DNA of 54,565 bases from Prolixibacteraceae bacterium (GTDB lineage Bacteria > Bacteroidota > Bacteroidia > Bacteroidales > Prolixibacteraceae): the NCBI GenBank assembly GCA_947475715.1, contig CANJNY010000019.1:1-54565 (forward strand), in the 5' to 3' direction. The notes beneath the pieces were generated by a model. The model was given only the letters and a program-made list of their open reading frames with translations. It ran no database searches and had not been told where the DNA came from. The translations under genes and the position numbers were made by a program. Below are positions 45,042-53,687 of the stretch, in pieces. How positions within the stretch are numbered: position 1 is the stretch's first letter; each line of letters begins with the position of its first letter.

Positions 45042-45932
45042 ATGAACATTTTAATTATTGGTTCCAAAGGATTTATTGGGTCACATACTTTTAATTATTT
45101 CAGTAAAAAACATCAGGTTTTTGGGTGTGATATAATTGAAGGCAAAGGAGAAGAGCCATATTTTCTTTTAGCTGCCAATAACCCTGATTTCTCAGAATTT
45201 TTTAAACAAAAACAATTTGATGTTTGCATTAATTGTTCCGGTGCGGCAAGTGTACCTGAATCAGTGATAAATCCGATAAGCGATTTTCATTTAAATGTAG
45301 TTAACGTATTTAAAATACTTGATGCCATTAGAGAGTATAACCCGGAATGTAAATTTCTAAATCTTTCGAGTGCTTCTGTGTATGGAAAACCTGAAAAACT
45401 TCCAATAAATGAAGACCAAAAATTAAACCCGATTTCACCATATGGCTATCATAAACTTTTAGCTGAAAACATTTGCAAGGAATTTTATCAGCTTTACAAA
45501 ATCCAAACATGTTCTGCAAGGATTTTTTCAGCCTATGGAATTGGGTTAAAAAAACAAATATTCTGGGATTTGTTCATAAAAATGAAAACTCAAAATGCAA
45601 TTGAACTTTTCGGAACAGGAGAAGAAACACGCGATTTTATACATGTGAATGACCTTGCTATACAGCTCGGTCTTATTATACAGAATGCTCCCTTTAAAGC
45701 TGACAAAATTAACATAGCCAATGGAAAACAAAACTCATTGAAAGAGATTGTCACGATATTTGCTAAAGCTATGGAGTTTGAAGGTGCAATAATTTTTAAC
45801 GGCCAAAACCGTATTGGAGATCCTAAAAACTGGATTGCAGATATCTCAATTATTCAGAAAATGGGATACCAAAAATCAATTTGCATCGAAGAAGGTATTA
45901 AGGAATACATTAACTGGGTTACGAATCAATAA
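45042..45932 (+). CDS. NAD-dependent epimerase/dehydratase (extended SDR)
   Basis: This 296-residue extended SDR has GSKGFIGS at 7-14, SSASVYG near 109-115, YGYHK at 134-138 (catalytic Tyr/Lys) and ETRDFIHVNDLA near 196-207. It is of nucleotide-sugar epimerase/reductase type. It might be the missing step after gmd (for example a GDP-4-keto-6-deoxymannose reductase) or act on another sugar; the sequence does not decide. It begins 60 bp after fdtB, behind the 9-bp repeat. Confidence 0.83.
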   Translation: MNILIIGSKGFIGSHTFNYFSKKHQVFGCDIIEGKGEEPYFLLAANNPDFSEFFKQKQFDVCINCSGAASVPESVINPISDFHLNVVNVFKILDAIREYNPECKFLNLSSASVYGKPEKLPINEDQKLNPISPYGYHKLLAENICKEFYQLYKIQTCSARIFSAYGIGLKKQIFWDLFIKMKTQNAIELFGTGEETRDFIHVNDLAIQLGLIIQNAPFKADKINIANGKQNSLKEIVTIFAKAMEFEGAIIFNGQNRIGDPKNWIADISIIQKMGYQKSICIEEGIKEYINWVTNQ

Positions 45933-45945
45933 TACTTTTACTTAA

Positions 45946-47088
45946 ATGACGAACAGAAAGAAATTTGGCCTCATATTTACGCATTATGAGAACTGGACCG
46001 GAGGCACTTACTACATTATGAATCTTGTTCATGCGCTCAATACCTTGCTAGATGAAAAAAAACCGATAATCATACTTTTCTGTAATAGCCGTAAAGAGTT
46101 TAAGTATTTAGTTTCAGAAACAAACTATCCACATATTTTATTTGAAAAACTTCCAAAGCAAAAAACTATAAATAGCATAAGAGTACTAAATGCTATTTCC
46201 AAAATGATTTTTAAAAAAAATATTTTCCTGAGACAATTCAAACGAGAGATAGATTTAATTTTCCCAAACCCTCGAGGTATATTTTTTGAGAAGGTAGCAG
46301 AATCAAAAAAATATTTCTGGATTTCAGATTTTCAGGAAGAATATTTTCCGTATTTTTTTGATAGTACAGAATTAGCCCACAGAAAACATGTCAATATTAA
46401 CATAAGTTTATTTTCCGAAAAACTAATCTTAAGCAGTTTGGCTGCCAAAAAAGATTTTGTGAAATTTTATCCCTTTGCACGAACTAGTGTCAGTATACTG
46501 AATTTTGCAGTAACTCATCCCCAATACAATCATATTAATATTGAGGAATTAAAACAAAAATATAAGATTCCCAAAACCTATTTCTTTTCTCCCAATCAAT
46601 TTTGGATCCACAAAAACCACATAACGGTAATTAAAGCCATTGAGCTGCTGAAAAATAAGGGGAAAGAAGTGATTGTATTATTTTCGGGCAAAGAATACGA
46701 TCATCGGGATGCAAAGTATGCTGATGGATTGAAAAACTATGTTAAAGATAACGATCTTTCTTCTACTATAAGGTTTTTAGGATTTATTGACCGTAAAGAG
46801 CAATTGCAAATTATGAAACATGCTAATGCGATAATTCAACCGTCCTTTTTCGAAGGATGGAGCACTGTTATAGAAGATGCCAAAGCTATGAATCAACTTG
46901 TAATTGCCTCCCATCTGGATGTCCATATCGAACAATTAGGAGCTTCCGGCCTCTTTTTTGATCCTAATTGCCCTCAGGATTTAGCAGATAATATTGAAAA
47001 AGCCATTGACTCTACCCCTAGATTTGACTATAATTATTCAGAGAAGATAAAAGAATTTGGCCGAAAATTTTATGAATTTGCAGAATAA
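45946..47088 (+). CDS. Glycosyltransferase family 4
   Basis: The 380-residue GT-B protein has IFTHYENWTGGTYYIMNLVHAL at the N-terminus and a donor domain with SPNQFWIHKNH and QPSFFEGWSTVIEDAKAM, the latter being the family's E-x(7)-E region. The EGWSTVIEDA variant is common in GT4s of Bacteroidota glycan loci. It lies 13 bp after the SDR and 6 bp before the next gene. Confidence 0.87.
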   Translation: MTNRKKFGLIFTHYENWTGGTYYIMNLVHALNTLLDEKKPIIILFCNSRKEFKYLVSETNYPHILFEKLPKQKTINSIRVLNAISKMIFKKNIFLRQFKREIDLIFPNPRGIFFEKVAESKKYFWISDFQEEYFPYFFDSTELAHRKHVNINISLFSEKLILSSLAAKKDFVKFYPFARTSVSILNFAVTHPQYNHINIEELKQKYKIPKTYFFSPNQFWIHKNHITVIKAIELLKNKGKEVIVLFSGKEYDHRDAKYADGLKNYVKDNDLSSTIRFLGFIDRKEQLQIMKHANAIIQPSFFEGWSTVIEDAKAMNQLVIASHLDVHIEQLGASGLFFDPNCPQDLADNIEKAIDSTPRFDYNYSEKIKEFGRKFYEFAE

Positions 47089-47094
47089 AAAAAA

Positions 47095-48012
47095 ATGATA
47101 AAAAACGCAATAAAAAAGATTAGCCGCTTAATTGGTAACTCAATTTCAATACCTGCCAACGAAAATGATGAGACCTTATTATTATCAGTTGGTTGTATGC
47201 TGTCTAACCAACAGTGGTCAATGCAATCTCATAATATTAATGATTATGAGTTCAAAATATTTAGTCAGTTTGGTGATGATGGAATAATTCAATATTTGAT
47301 AAAGCATATTGAAATAAAAAATGAAATATTCATAGAGTTTGGAACTGAAAATTATCTGGAGTCAAACACAAGATTTTTAATGATGCATAATAACTGGTCT
47401 GGTTTTATTATGGATGGTTCATCTGATTCTCTGAATAGTCTTAAAAATCAGAGTTGGTTTTGGAAATACGACCTTACGTATAAACCTGCTTTTATTGACA
47501 AGGAAAACATAAATGATTTATTGGAAAGTACCGGATTCTCAAACATTGGATTGTTAAATATAGACATTGACGGGAATGATTACCACATACTAACCGAAAT
47601 TGATTTATCAAAATTAAATCCGTCAATAATAGTTGTAGAATATAATAGTACTTTTGGAAAGGACAGATTGATAACCGTGCCATACAATAAAAATTTTAAC
47701 AGGACAAAAAAACACTATAGCAATTTATTTTGGGGGGCTTCATTGCCAGCTATCCATTTAGCGGCCTCGGAAAAAGGATATTCCTTGATAGGTTGCAATC
47801 TTGCAGGTAATAATGCATATTTCGTTAGAAAAGATTTATTAAATGAAAAAGTTAAAGAATTATCAATAGAAAAAGGATATAAAGAAAGTAAATTTAGAGA
47901 TAGTCGAAATGAGAACTATTCTCTTTCATATATAGCAGGTAAAGAACGATTTGCGATGATTGAAGGGCTTGAAGTATTCAATATTAAAACAAATCATCAG
48001 GAAAAATTATAA
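47095..48012 (+). CDS. FkbM-like SAM-dependent methyltransferase, diverged
   Basis: This 305-residue protein is not a clear member of a named family. It has FIEFGTENYLESNTRFLM (about 83-100) in place of an FkbM motif I, GFIMDGS near 106-112 and LLNIDIDGNDYHIL (about 152-165), which resembles the FkbM hallmark KxDxEGxExxxL with altered residues, then IIVVEYNS. The fold is thus probably FkbM-like. It starts 6 bp after the GT4. A methyltransferase role on a sugar is inferred only from that resemblance and context. Confidence 0.6.
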   Translation: MIKNAIKKISRLIGNSISIPANENDETLLLSVGCMLSNQQWSMQSHNINDYEFKIFSQFGDDGIIQYLIKHIEIKNEIFIEFGTENYLESNTRFLMMHNNWSGFIMDGSSDSLNSLKNQSWFWKYDLTYKPAFIDKENINDLLESTGFSNIGLLNIDIDGNDYHILTEIDLSKLNPSIIVVEYNSTFGKDRLITVPYNKNFNRTKKHYSNLFWGASLPAIHLAASEKGYSLIGCNLAGNNAYFVRKDLLNEKVKELSIEKGYKESKFRDSRNENYSLSYIAGKERFAMIEGLEVFNIKTNHQEKL

Positions 48013-48109
48013 AATACAAATCCTGTAAGTAATTGTCGCAGAAGACTTCGCATTATTTTTATTCACCTAAGGTTTTCAATAACGCTTAAAATCAAAGTTA
48101 TCGGGAATA

Positions 48110-48832
48110 TTGGTCCTTCGTATAATAAATAAATATGTTTTTGAAGCAGAAAAAAATATTCAGATAGAATCAATGATAGAAAAAAATAAAAATAAAACCT
48201 TTAATTACATTTTAAATAAATATCTAAATAAAAAAACAATTAATCCTTTAAAACAAGATCTTGATCTTTATTTTACAGAAGGATTTGCAAATGTATTAGA
48301 AAATTGGGGAGAGAATCATGTTTGGTTTGAAATACAACTGTTATTGGCAAATTGTGTGGGAAAAGTTTTAGATATTGCTTGTGGAAATGGAATTGTAATT
48401 AAAAAGCTTGAGATTAATCCCAAAATTCAGGTTTTTGGCTTTGACATTTCTAATTTATTGATTGAACATGCAATTATAAAAGGTATTGATAAGGATAAAC
48501 TAAAAGTGATGGATGCTACAAACACGGATTATCCCGATTTAGCATTTGACTATTCTTATTCAATAGGTTCACTTGAGCATTTCACAGAATCCGGAATTGT
48601 AGCTTTTATAGCGGAAAGTTCCAGATACACAAAAACTGGATCATTTCATATGATACCAGTTTCAAGATCCGAAAAAAATGAGGGGTGGATTAAATTAACT
48701 CAAAGCTATTATAATAACTCGGAAACATGGTGGCTGGAAAAATTTAAAAAATCCTTTAGCTTTGTGATTATGATAAACTCAGGCTGGAATGATACCATCT
48801 CAAATGGACGATGGTATTTATGTTATAAATAA
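48110..48832 (+). CDS. Class I SAM-dependent methyltransferase
   Basis: This 240-residue protein (from TTG 48110; ATG 48173 at residue 22 is an alternative) has VLDIACGNG at 86-94, FGFDIS near 104-109 and SIGSLEHFTESG as post-motif helix. The N-terminal 60 residues are lysine/asparagine-rich, with no recognisable domain. It is the last gene before the IS21 fragment. Substrate unknown. Confidence 0.8.
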   Translation: MVLRIINKYVFEAEKNIQIESMIEKNKNKTFNYILNKYLNKKTINPLKQDLDLYFTEGFANVLENWGENHVWFEIQLLLANCVGKVLDIACGNGIVIKKLEINPKIQVFGFDISNLLIEHAIIKGIDKDKLKVMDATNTDYPDLAFDYSYSIGSLEHFTESGIVAFIAESSRYTKTGSFHMIPVSRSEKNEGWIKLTQSYYNNSETWWLEKFKKSFSFVIMINSGWNDTISNGRWYLCYK

Positions 48833-48994
48833 TCTGAATTTAGAAAAAGTAATAGTCAACTTCATAATTTAAACTTAATCGGACATCTAAACTTTCATTT
48901 GCCTCTGAAAGAAATTTCTTAGGAGTGCAATAAAAGAGCATTTGGCAAACGAATGAACATGCATATCATTTGATTTATTTCAGAAATAATGAAA

Positions 48995-49204
48995 TTACAA
49001 ACCCAAGTCTGCTTTCTCGATCTTATTTCGCAGCTTCAGGTAGGTGCCTTCTAGTTTTGAGAGCTTAACCTGATCGATCAACCGGGCAAAGTTGTTATAC
49101 ATCGTTTTGTATTGCATCATGCAGGCGCAATTTCCCAATGCCTGGGCCAGATAACTTTTCCCGGTACCTGTGGCTCCGGTGATTTTATCTGCCCCATTGT
49201 CCAG
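48995..49204 (-). mobile_element. istB: Fragment of an IS21-family istB (ATP-binding helper) gene
   Basis: On the minus strand, [21 protein letters not shown] and then [24 protein letters not shown] match the Walker A region and following helix of IstB, the ATPase helper of IS21 transposons. Only about 65 of the usual ~245 residues remain. The 5' side is cut at about 49200, where the frame meets the copied fdtB tail, and the 3' side ends after KIEKADL, where the Walker B LxIDDFG should follow. No istA, terminal repeats or target duplications were found. It is a dead remnant that marks a recombination junction. Confidence 0.85.
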
Positions 49205-49468
49205 GAAGATTATTTTGATGTGTATCACATATTCAATATTCGTCATCCCAGGCGGGATAAACTAAAAAAATATCTTTTAAAGTGTGGAATAGAAACAGAA
49301 ATTCATTACCCAATACCACCTCATAAGCAAACTGCAATGCAAGGAATAATTGAAGGCACTTATCCAATATCGGAAGGGATACATCAGACAACACTGAGTC
49401 TCCCGATTTCATTTGGTCATACTGAAAATGATGTGCTTCGTATAACTGAAGTACTGAATAAATTTTAA
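49205..49468 (+). pseudogene. 264-bp direct repeat, copy B: orphan tail of fdtB
   Basis: This second copy of the fdtB 3' end (copy A at 44718-44981) ends in a stop at 49468. It lacks the first 274 codons, including the PLP lysine. An ATG at 49112 within the istB fragment happens to open this frame and would give a 118-residue hybrid of reversed-istB sequence and the aminotransferase tail, but such a protein has no active site. The copies share about 98% identity, so the duplication is recent compared with the decay of neighbouring genes. Confidence 0.93.
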
Positions 49469-49486
49469 AATATCAAATTACTAATT

Positions 49487-50377
49487 ATGAATCTCCATAA
49501 ATATTATGAGAAAATTCGAATAAAATATTGCCATACCATCAGAAAAATTTTCTACTATTCAGGGTTATATAAAGCATTTAGTCCCGAAAAGAAAACTAAA
49601 ATAAAGGAATCTGTTTTACAAAGAAAATCCGAAAAGATAATATCAAAGGAAAAGAGCAGAGTTTGGCATATTCCCAGGTATACTCCCGGGATTTTCCAAT
49701 ATGGATACAGCCAAATTAAATTTATTGATTCGGCTTCTTTTTTGGTTATGTATAACGAAATACTGGAGAGGCAACTTTATAAATTCAACACATCTTCAGA
49801 AAACCCTTTTATTATAGATGCCGGAGCTAATATAGGTCTAGCCATAATTTATTTTAAGCAACTTTATCCAAACGCATCTGTTTTAGGTTTTGAGCCAGAT
49901 CCTATAGCATTTGAGACATTGAAATATAACATTCAGCAATTAGGACTTTCTGATGTTGAGGTATTGCAAAAAGGAGTATGGAATAAAGAAACCTTATTGC
50001 CATTTTTTGCTGAGGGGGCCGATGCAGGACGAATCGCATTAGAATCAGATCAAGAAAACATAAAACAGACAAGCACAGTACGTTTAAAGGATTATCTCAA
50101 TAGGCATATCGATTTTCTAAAGATTGACATTGAAGGTGCGGAAACCACTGTAATCCATGATTGTGGCGACTCGTTGAGAAATGTTGACAAGATTTTTGTG
50201 GAGTATCACTCCTTTCAAGATCAGAAGCAAGTATTACACAATCTTTTAAATGTTCTTTTTGAAATGGGTTTCCGATATTATATCCAGCAAATAGGAATTT
50301 CATCACCAATGCCATTTGTAGAAATCAAGTCCTATTTGAAAATGGAAAACCAATTAAATATTTTCGCATACCGATAA
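49487..50377 (+). CDS. FkbM-family methyltransferase
   Basis: The 296-residue protein has IIDAGANIGL at 109-118, GFEPDP at 134-139 and LKIDIEGAE at 211-219, the complete FkbM set. About 100 N-terminal residues precede the core, rich in basic residues, with no recognised domain. It lies 18 bp after the orphan fdtB tail, so it probably followed an intact fdtB before the rearrangement. Likely a sugar O-methyltransferase. Confidence 0.9.
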   Translation: MNLHKYYEKIRIKYCHTIRKIFYYSGLYKAFSPEKKTKIKESVLQRKSEKIISKEKSRVWHIPRYTPGIFQYGYSQIKFIDSASFLVMYNEILERQLYKFNTSSENPFIIDAGANIGLAIIYFKQLYPNASVLGFEPDPIAFETLKYNIQQLGLSDVEVLQKGVWNKETLLPFFAEGADAGRIALESDQENIKQTSTVRLKDYLNRHIDFLKIDIEGAETTVIHDCGDSLRNVDKIFVEYHSFQDQKQVLHNLLNVLFEMGFRYYIQQIGISSPMPFVEIKSYLKMENQLNIFAYR

Positions 50378-50387
50378 TTAACTAATT

Positions 50388-51239
50388 ATGAAGCTATTAA
50401 ATCTTGGATGTGGAACACAATTTCACCCTGACTGGACAAATATTGATTTTATTTCTACCGGGGAGGGGGTTCTTGCACACAACCTGCTGAAGGGAATACC
50501 TTATCCGGATAGTTTTTTTGATGGTGTTTATCATTCCCATTTACTTGAACATTTTTCGAAATCAGATGGGGCTAATCTTATCAATGAATGTTATAGAGTC
50601 CTAAAGCCGAATGGCATAATTCGTATTGCAATACCTGATTTGGAACAAATTGCAAGAAATTATTTGAATAACTTAGCGGGAGCTTTAGCGAAAGATTCAG
50701 AAGCAGCTCTAAATTATGAATGGATAATGCTTGAAATGTACGATCAGACAGTTCGTAATCAGGGCGGTGGTGAAATGGCAAATTACCTGTTTCGAAAAGA
50801 TATTCCAAATAAGTCTTATGTCTTTAATCGGATTGGAGACGAAGCCAGGAAGCTGCATGAAGTCTATTTGAGATCCACGTTAAAACAGACAAATTTGGTT
50901 AAGCCAACATTGAAATTAAGGCTTAAGACTTTTATTCACCAATCTTATAAAACATTAATAAACAAATTCTTATACCCACTCAATCCGCAAGGCTTCGAAA
51001 CTCTGAAAACAAATCGCGAAGCTAACCGTATTGGAAAATTTCGTTTGTCGGGAGAGGTACATCAATGGATGTACGATAGATACTCTTTATCTGTTCTGCT
51101 GAATAAGTATAATTTTAGAAGCATTAAGGTTGTTTCGGCATTCGAAAGTGACTTACCCAATTGGGAATCTTATCAATTGGATAGCAAGGAGGGCATAGTT
51201 CGAAAACCCGATTCATTATTTATGGAGGCTACAAAATGA
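50388..51239 (+). CDS. SAM-dependent methyltransferase (Methyltransf_11-like)
   Basis: This 283-residue protein starts directly with LNLGCGT at 4-10, followed by NIDF, SFFDGVYHSHLLEHF and CYRVLKPNGIIRIAIPDLE, a standard class I methyltransferase core in about 100 residues. The C-terminal part is basic and helical. It lies 10 bp after the FkbM gene and overlaps the next GT4 by four bases (ATGA, 51236-51239). Confidence 0.88.
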   Translation: MKLLNLGCGTQFHPDWTNIDFISTGEGVLAHNLLKGIPYPDSFFDGVYHSHLLEHFSKSDGANLINECYRVLKPNGIIRIAIPDLEQIARNYLNNLAGALAKDSEAALNYEWIMLEMYDQTVRNQGGGEMANYLFRKDIPNKSYVFNRIGDEARKLHEVYLRSTLKQTNLVKPTLKLRLKTFIHQSYKTLINKFLYPLNPQGFETLKTNREANRIGKFRLSGEVHQWMYDRYSLSVLLNKYNFRSIKVVSAFESDLPNWESYQLDSKEGIVRKPDSLFMEATK

Positions 51240-52495
51240 AAATACTTCATATAAGTACACATGATCACGGTGGTGCTCCACGATCCGCGATAAGGCTTCA
51301 TAAGGCATTGTTAGCAAGAGGCGTCGAAAGCTCTATCCTTTTTCTCTCTCAGGAAGATGTTAATATTCCTAGATCTTTTGTTTATGCCCACTCTGAGAGT
51401 AAATATCGCAGCTTTTTACTGAAAAATATTGCCAAACTTAAAGATAAGTTATCAAACTATATCCGGTTCCACTATCCGAACGATCAAAAATTACAAAATA
51501 AAACTCCGGGATTTGAAATGTTCTCATTTAATCCTTCCTATTTTGATGTTACTAAACAACAAGTATATAAAGAGGCTGATATAATCCATCTGCACTGGGT
51601 TCCGGGATTTGTTGATTTTAGACTGTTTAAAAAAAATAGTAAACCAATTATTTGGACTTTGCATGATATGAACCCATTTACCGGAGGGTGTCATTATAGC
51701 AGCGGTTGCGAAAAATATAAAACTGAGTGTAAAAATTGTCCCCAATTGCAGGGGACAAAAAATTCGAATAATTCTTTTTTGGATCAGCAATATAAGAAAG
51801 CTCATTTAATTGGGCAAGCTCCTGTTATTACCGCTCCGTCGAAATGGCTTATTGAATGTTCATCTCAAAGTTTGTTGTTCAGGAATTTTAAAAATGTTCT
51901 AGTTCCTTACAGTTTGGACTTATCGGTTTATAAACCATTTGATAAAACTTTATCCAGATCAGCTTTAGATCTTCCACAAGACAAAAAAATTGTATTGTTT
52001 GTTAGTTATGGCGTTGAAAATAAACGCAAAGGTTTTGATTTGCTCCTTGATGCCTTAAAACAAATAAATAGAGCTGATATTCACCTTTGTGCGGTAGGTA
52101 ATTTTAATCCAGGTAGCGATTCTGAATCAGGAAGCACATTTTTAGGCAAAATTTATGATGAACGATTAATGGCATTAGCCTATGCGGCGGCTGATGTTTT
52201 TTTACTCCCTTCGCGTGAAGATAATCTGCCAAATACGATGCTGGAATCGTTAGCCTGCGGTACACCGGTAATCGCATTTCCAATAGGAGGAATACTGGAT
52301 GTTATAATTACTGGGTCCAATGGAATTTTAGCGAGCGACTTATCATCAAATAGTCTCTCCCTTGCATTAACCGATTTTTTCGAGGATAAATACAAATTCA
52401 ACCGCGAGGAAATTAGTAAAAACGCGGGAAAACTATTTTCTCCTGTTGTGCAGGCGAAACAATATGTGTCATTATACGAAGAAATGTTAAAGTAA
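51236..52495 (+). CDS. Glycosyltransferase family 4 (WcaC-like)
   Basis: The 419-residue protein has HISTHDHGGAPRSAIRLHKAL at the N-terminus, HLHWVPGFVDF and TLHDMNPFTGGCHY with a cysteine cluster (SSGCEKYKTECKNCPQL), then LFVSYGVENKRKGFDLLL and PSREDNLPNTMLESLACGTPV in the donor domain. The HDMNPFTGGCHY plus cysteine-cluster pattern is typical of WcaC-like colanic acid GT4s. The cysteines may bind a metal. It is coupled to the upstream methyltransferase by an ATGA overlap. Confidence 0.9.
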   Translation: MKILHISTHDHGGAPRSAIRLHKALLARGVESSILFLSQEDVNIPRSFVYAHSESKYRSFLLKNIAKLKDKLSNYIRFHYPNDQKLQNKTPGFEMFSFNPSYFDVTKQQVYKEADIIHLHWVPGFVDFRLFKKNSKPIIWTLHDMNPFTGGCHYSSGCEKYKTECKNCPQLQGTKNSNNSFLDQQYKKAHLIGQAPVITAPSKWLIECSSQSLLFRNFKNVLVPYSLDLSVYKPFDKTLSRSALDLPQDKKIVLFVSYGVENKRKGFDLLLDALKQINRADIHLCAVGNFNPGSDSESGSTFLGKIYDERLMALAYAAADVFLLPSREDNLPNTMLESLACGTPVIAFPIGGILDVIITGSNGILASDLSSNSLSLALTDFFEDKYKFNREEISKNAGKLFSPVVQAKQYVSLYEEMLK

Positions 52496-52600
52496 CATCC
52501 ACCTAAGACTAAACGTGATTTGTCGATGTTTAGATTCGTTCAGTATTTCAGATTATAAGGATCTAAATGAGTTGACATGAAAAATTAACAAATTAAAAAT

Positions 52601-53431
52601 ATGGCTTTGAATAAACTCCAAAAAAAAGTGGGTAGGATAAAAAATAGTGTCGTTAATAAGGTCATTAGATTGAGCTATTACTGTAATTCTATCCTCTACC
52701 TTTTCTTTAGCTCAAAATTTGTCGCCAAATACCAGGAAATGGCTAAGGGTGAAAGTTCTATGGCAATTAAACAAATCAATCCATTATTAGAGTATTTCCA
52801 GAGTTATACAGAAGGGAATGGGATTTGGAAATGGGAACATTATTTTGATATTTATCATCGCCATTTTCAAAAATTTATAGGTCGCGATGTCAACGTTCTC
52901 GAAATTGGTGTTTTTAGTGGCGGTAGCCTTGAGATGTGGCGAAACTATTTCGGGGAGAAGAGTCACATTTACGGCGTCGATATTGAACAGGCATGCACAA
53001 CCTATCAAAATGAGTACACTTCCATTTTTATCGGTGATCAGCAAGACCCACTGTTCTGGCAGAATTTCAGAAAGCAAGCAGATGAAATTGATATTTTGAT
53101 AGATGATGGAGGTCATACAACTGAACAGCAATTGACTACATTGAAGGAGATGTTACCTTACTTACGGCCAGGTGGGGTTTATTTATGCGAAGACGTAACA
53201 GGGAATAGTAATAAATTCGCTGCATTTGCAGCTGGACTTGTCAATGAGCTGAATCAAATAAGTCTAATTCCTGGTTCATTGTTGCAGAGTAGTCTTACGT
53301 CCTTCCAATCTTCTATTTACGCGATCCATTTTTATCCATATGTCGTTGTGATAGAGAAGAACGAGGTGCAAGCTTCGAAATTTTTATGTCCTCGGCATGG
53401 AACCAATTGGCAGCCTTTTACTTTTAAATAA
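52601..53431 (+). CDS. Class I methyltransferase (cephalosporin hydroxylase-like, Methyltransf_24 type)
   Basis: This 276-residue protein has VLEIGVFSGGS at 99-109, YGVDIE at 124-129 and DILIDDGGHTT at 164-174, followed by MLPYLRPGGVYLCEDV. Such motifs, with an acid/His metal site (DDGGH), define the macrocin/cephalosporin-hydroxylase-like O-methyltransferases that methylate sugars on lipid- or antibiotic-bound acceptors. It lies 105 bp after the GT4. Confidence 0.87.
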   Translation: MALNKLQKKVGRIKNSVVNKVIRLSYYCNSILYLFFSSKFVAKYQEMAKGESSMAIKQINPLLEYFQSYTEGNGIWKWEHYFDIYHRHFQKFIGRDVNVLEIGVFSGGSLEMWRNYFGEKSHIYGVDIEQACTTYQNEYTSIFIGDQQDPLFWQNFRKQADEIDILIDDGGHTTEQQLTTLKEMLPYLRPGGVYLCEDVTGNSNKFAAFAAGLVNELNQISLIPGSLLQSSLTSFQSSIYAIHFYPYVVVIEKNEVQASKFLCPRHGTNWQPFTFK

Positions 53432-53517
53432 TCTTTGATGCACAGAATTAAATGAAAATGAAGTTTTTCACTGGATACACAATAGATTTAAATTTAGAAT
53501 AGATTGACTTTTTTTGA

Positions 53518-53643
53518 ATGAAGATAGTGGATCCCAAAGATGTTCGTCGGCCCTATATATTCAGTGAAAATATGGTGTTGGCATCAGAATTCTGCGTGTT
53601 ACGCACAGGTATCAAAGTTGAATACTATTTAAAAAAAAGTTAG
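53518..53643 (+). other. Short open frame of unknown nature
   Basis: A 41-residue frame starts at ATG 53518 (MKIVDPKDVRRPYIFSENMV...) and ends LKK-S-stop at 53643. In another frame, the sequence up to the cysC ATG reads ELLPIYTWLKNYTSN without a stop. The combination may be the tail of a decayed gene. I do not recognise it, and no ribosome site is evident. The rest of the 256-bp spacer (53432-53687) holds nothing else. Confidence 0.3.
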
Positions 53644-53687
53644 AACTTCTTCCAATTTATACTTGGCTTAAAAACTACACTTCAAAT

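Noticed and set aside
49112-49468. Hybrid frame considered as a real aminotransferase-like gene
   Set aside because: Its first 30 residues are antisense istB sequence and the rest is only the tail of fdtB without the PLP site.
51736-51758. Hairpin TTGTCCCC / GGGGACAA as a terminator
   Set aside because: It lies in the middle of a GT4 coding region, has a 7-base loop and is not followed by a T-run.
52787-53131. Long antisense frame inside the methyltransferase gene
   Set aside because: It lies wholly opposite a well-supported gene, has no recognisable motifs and no independent start signal.
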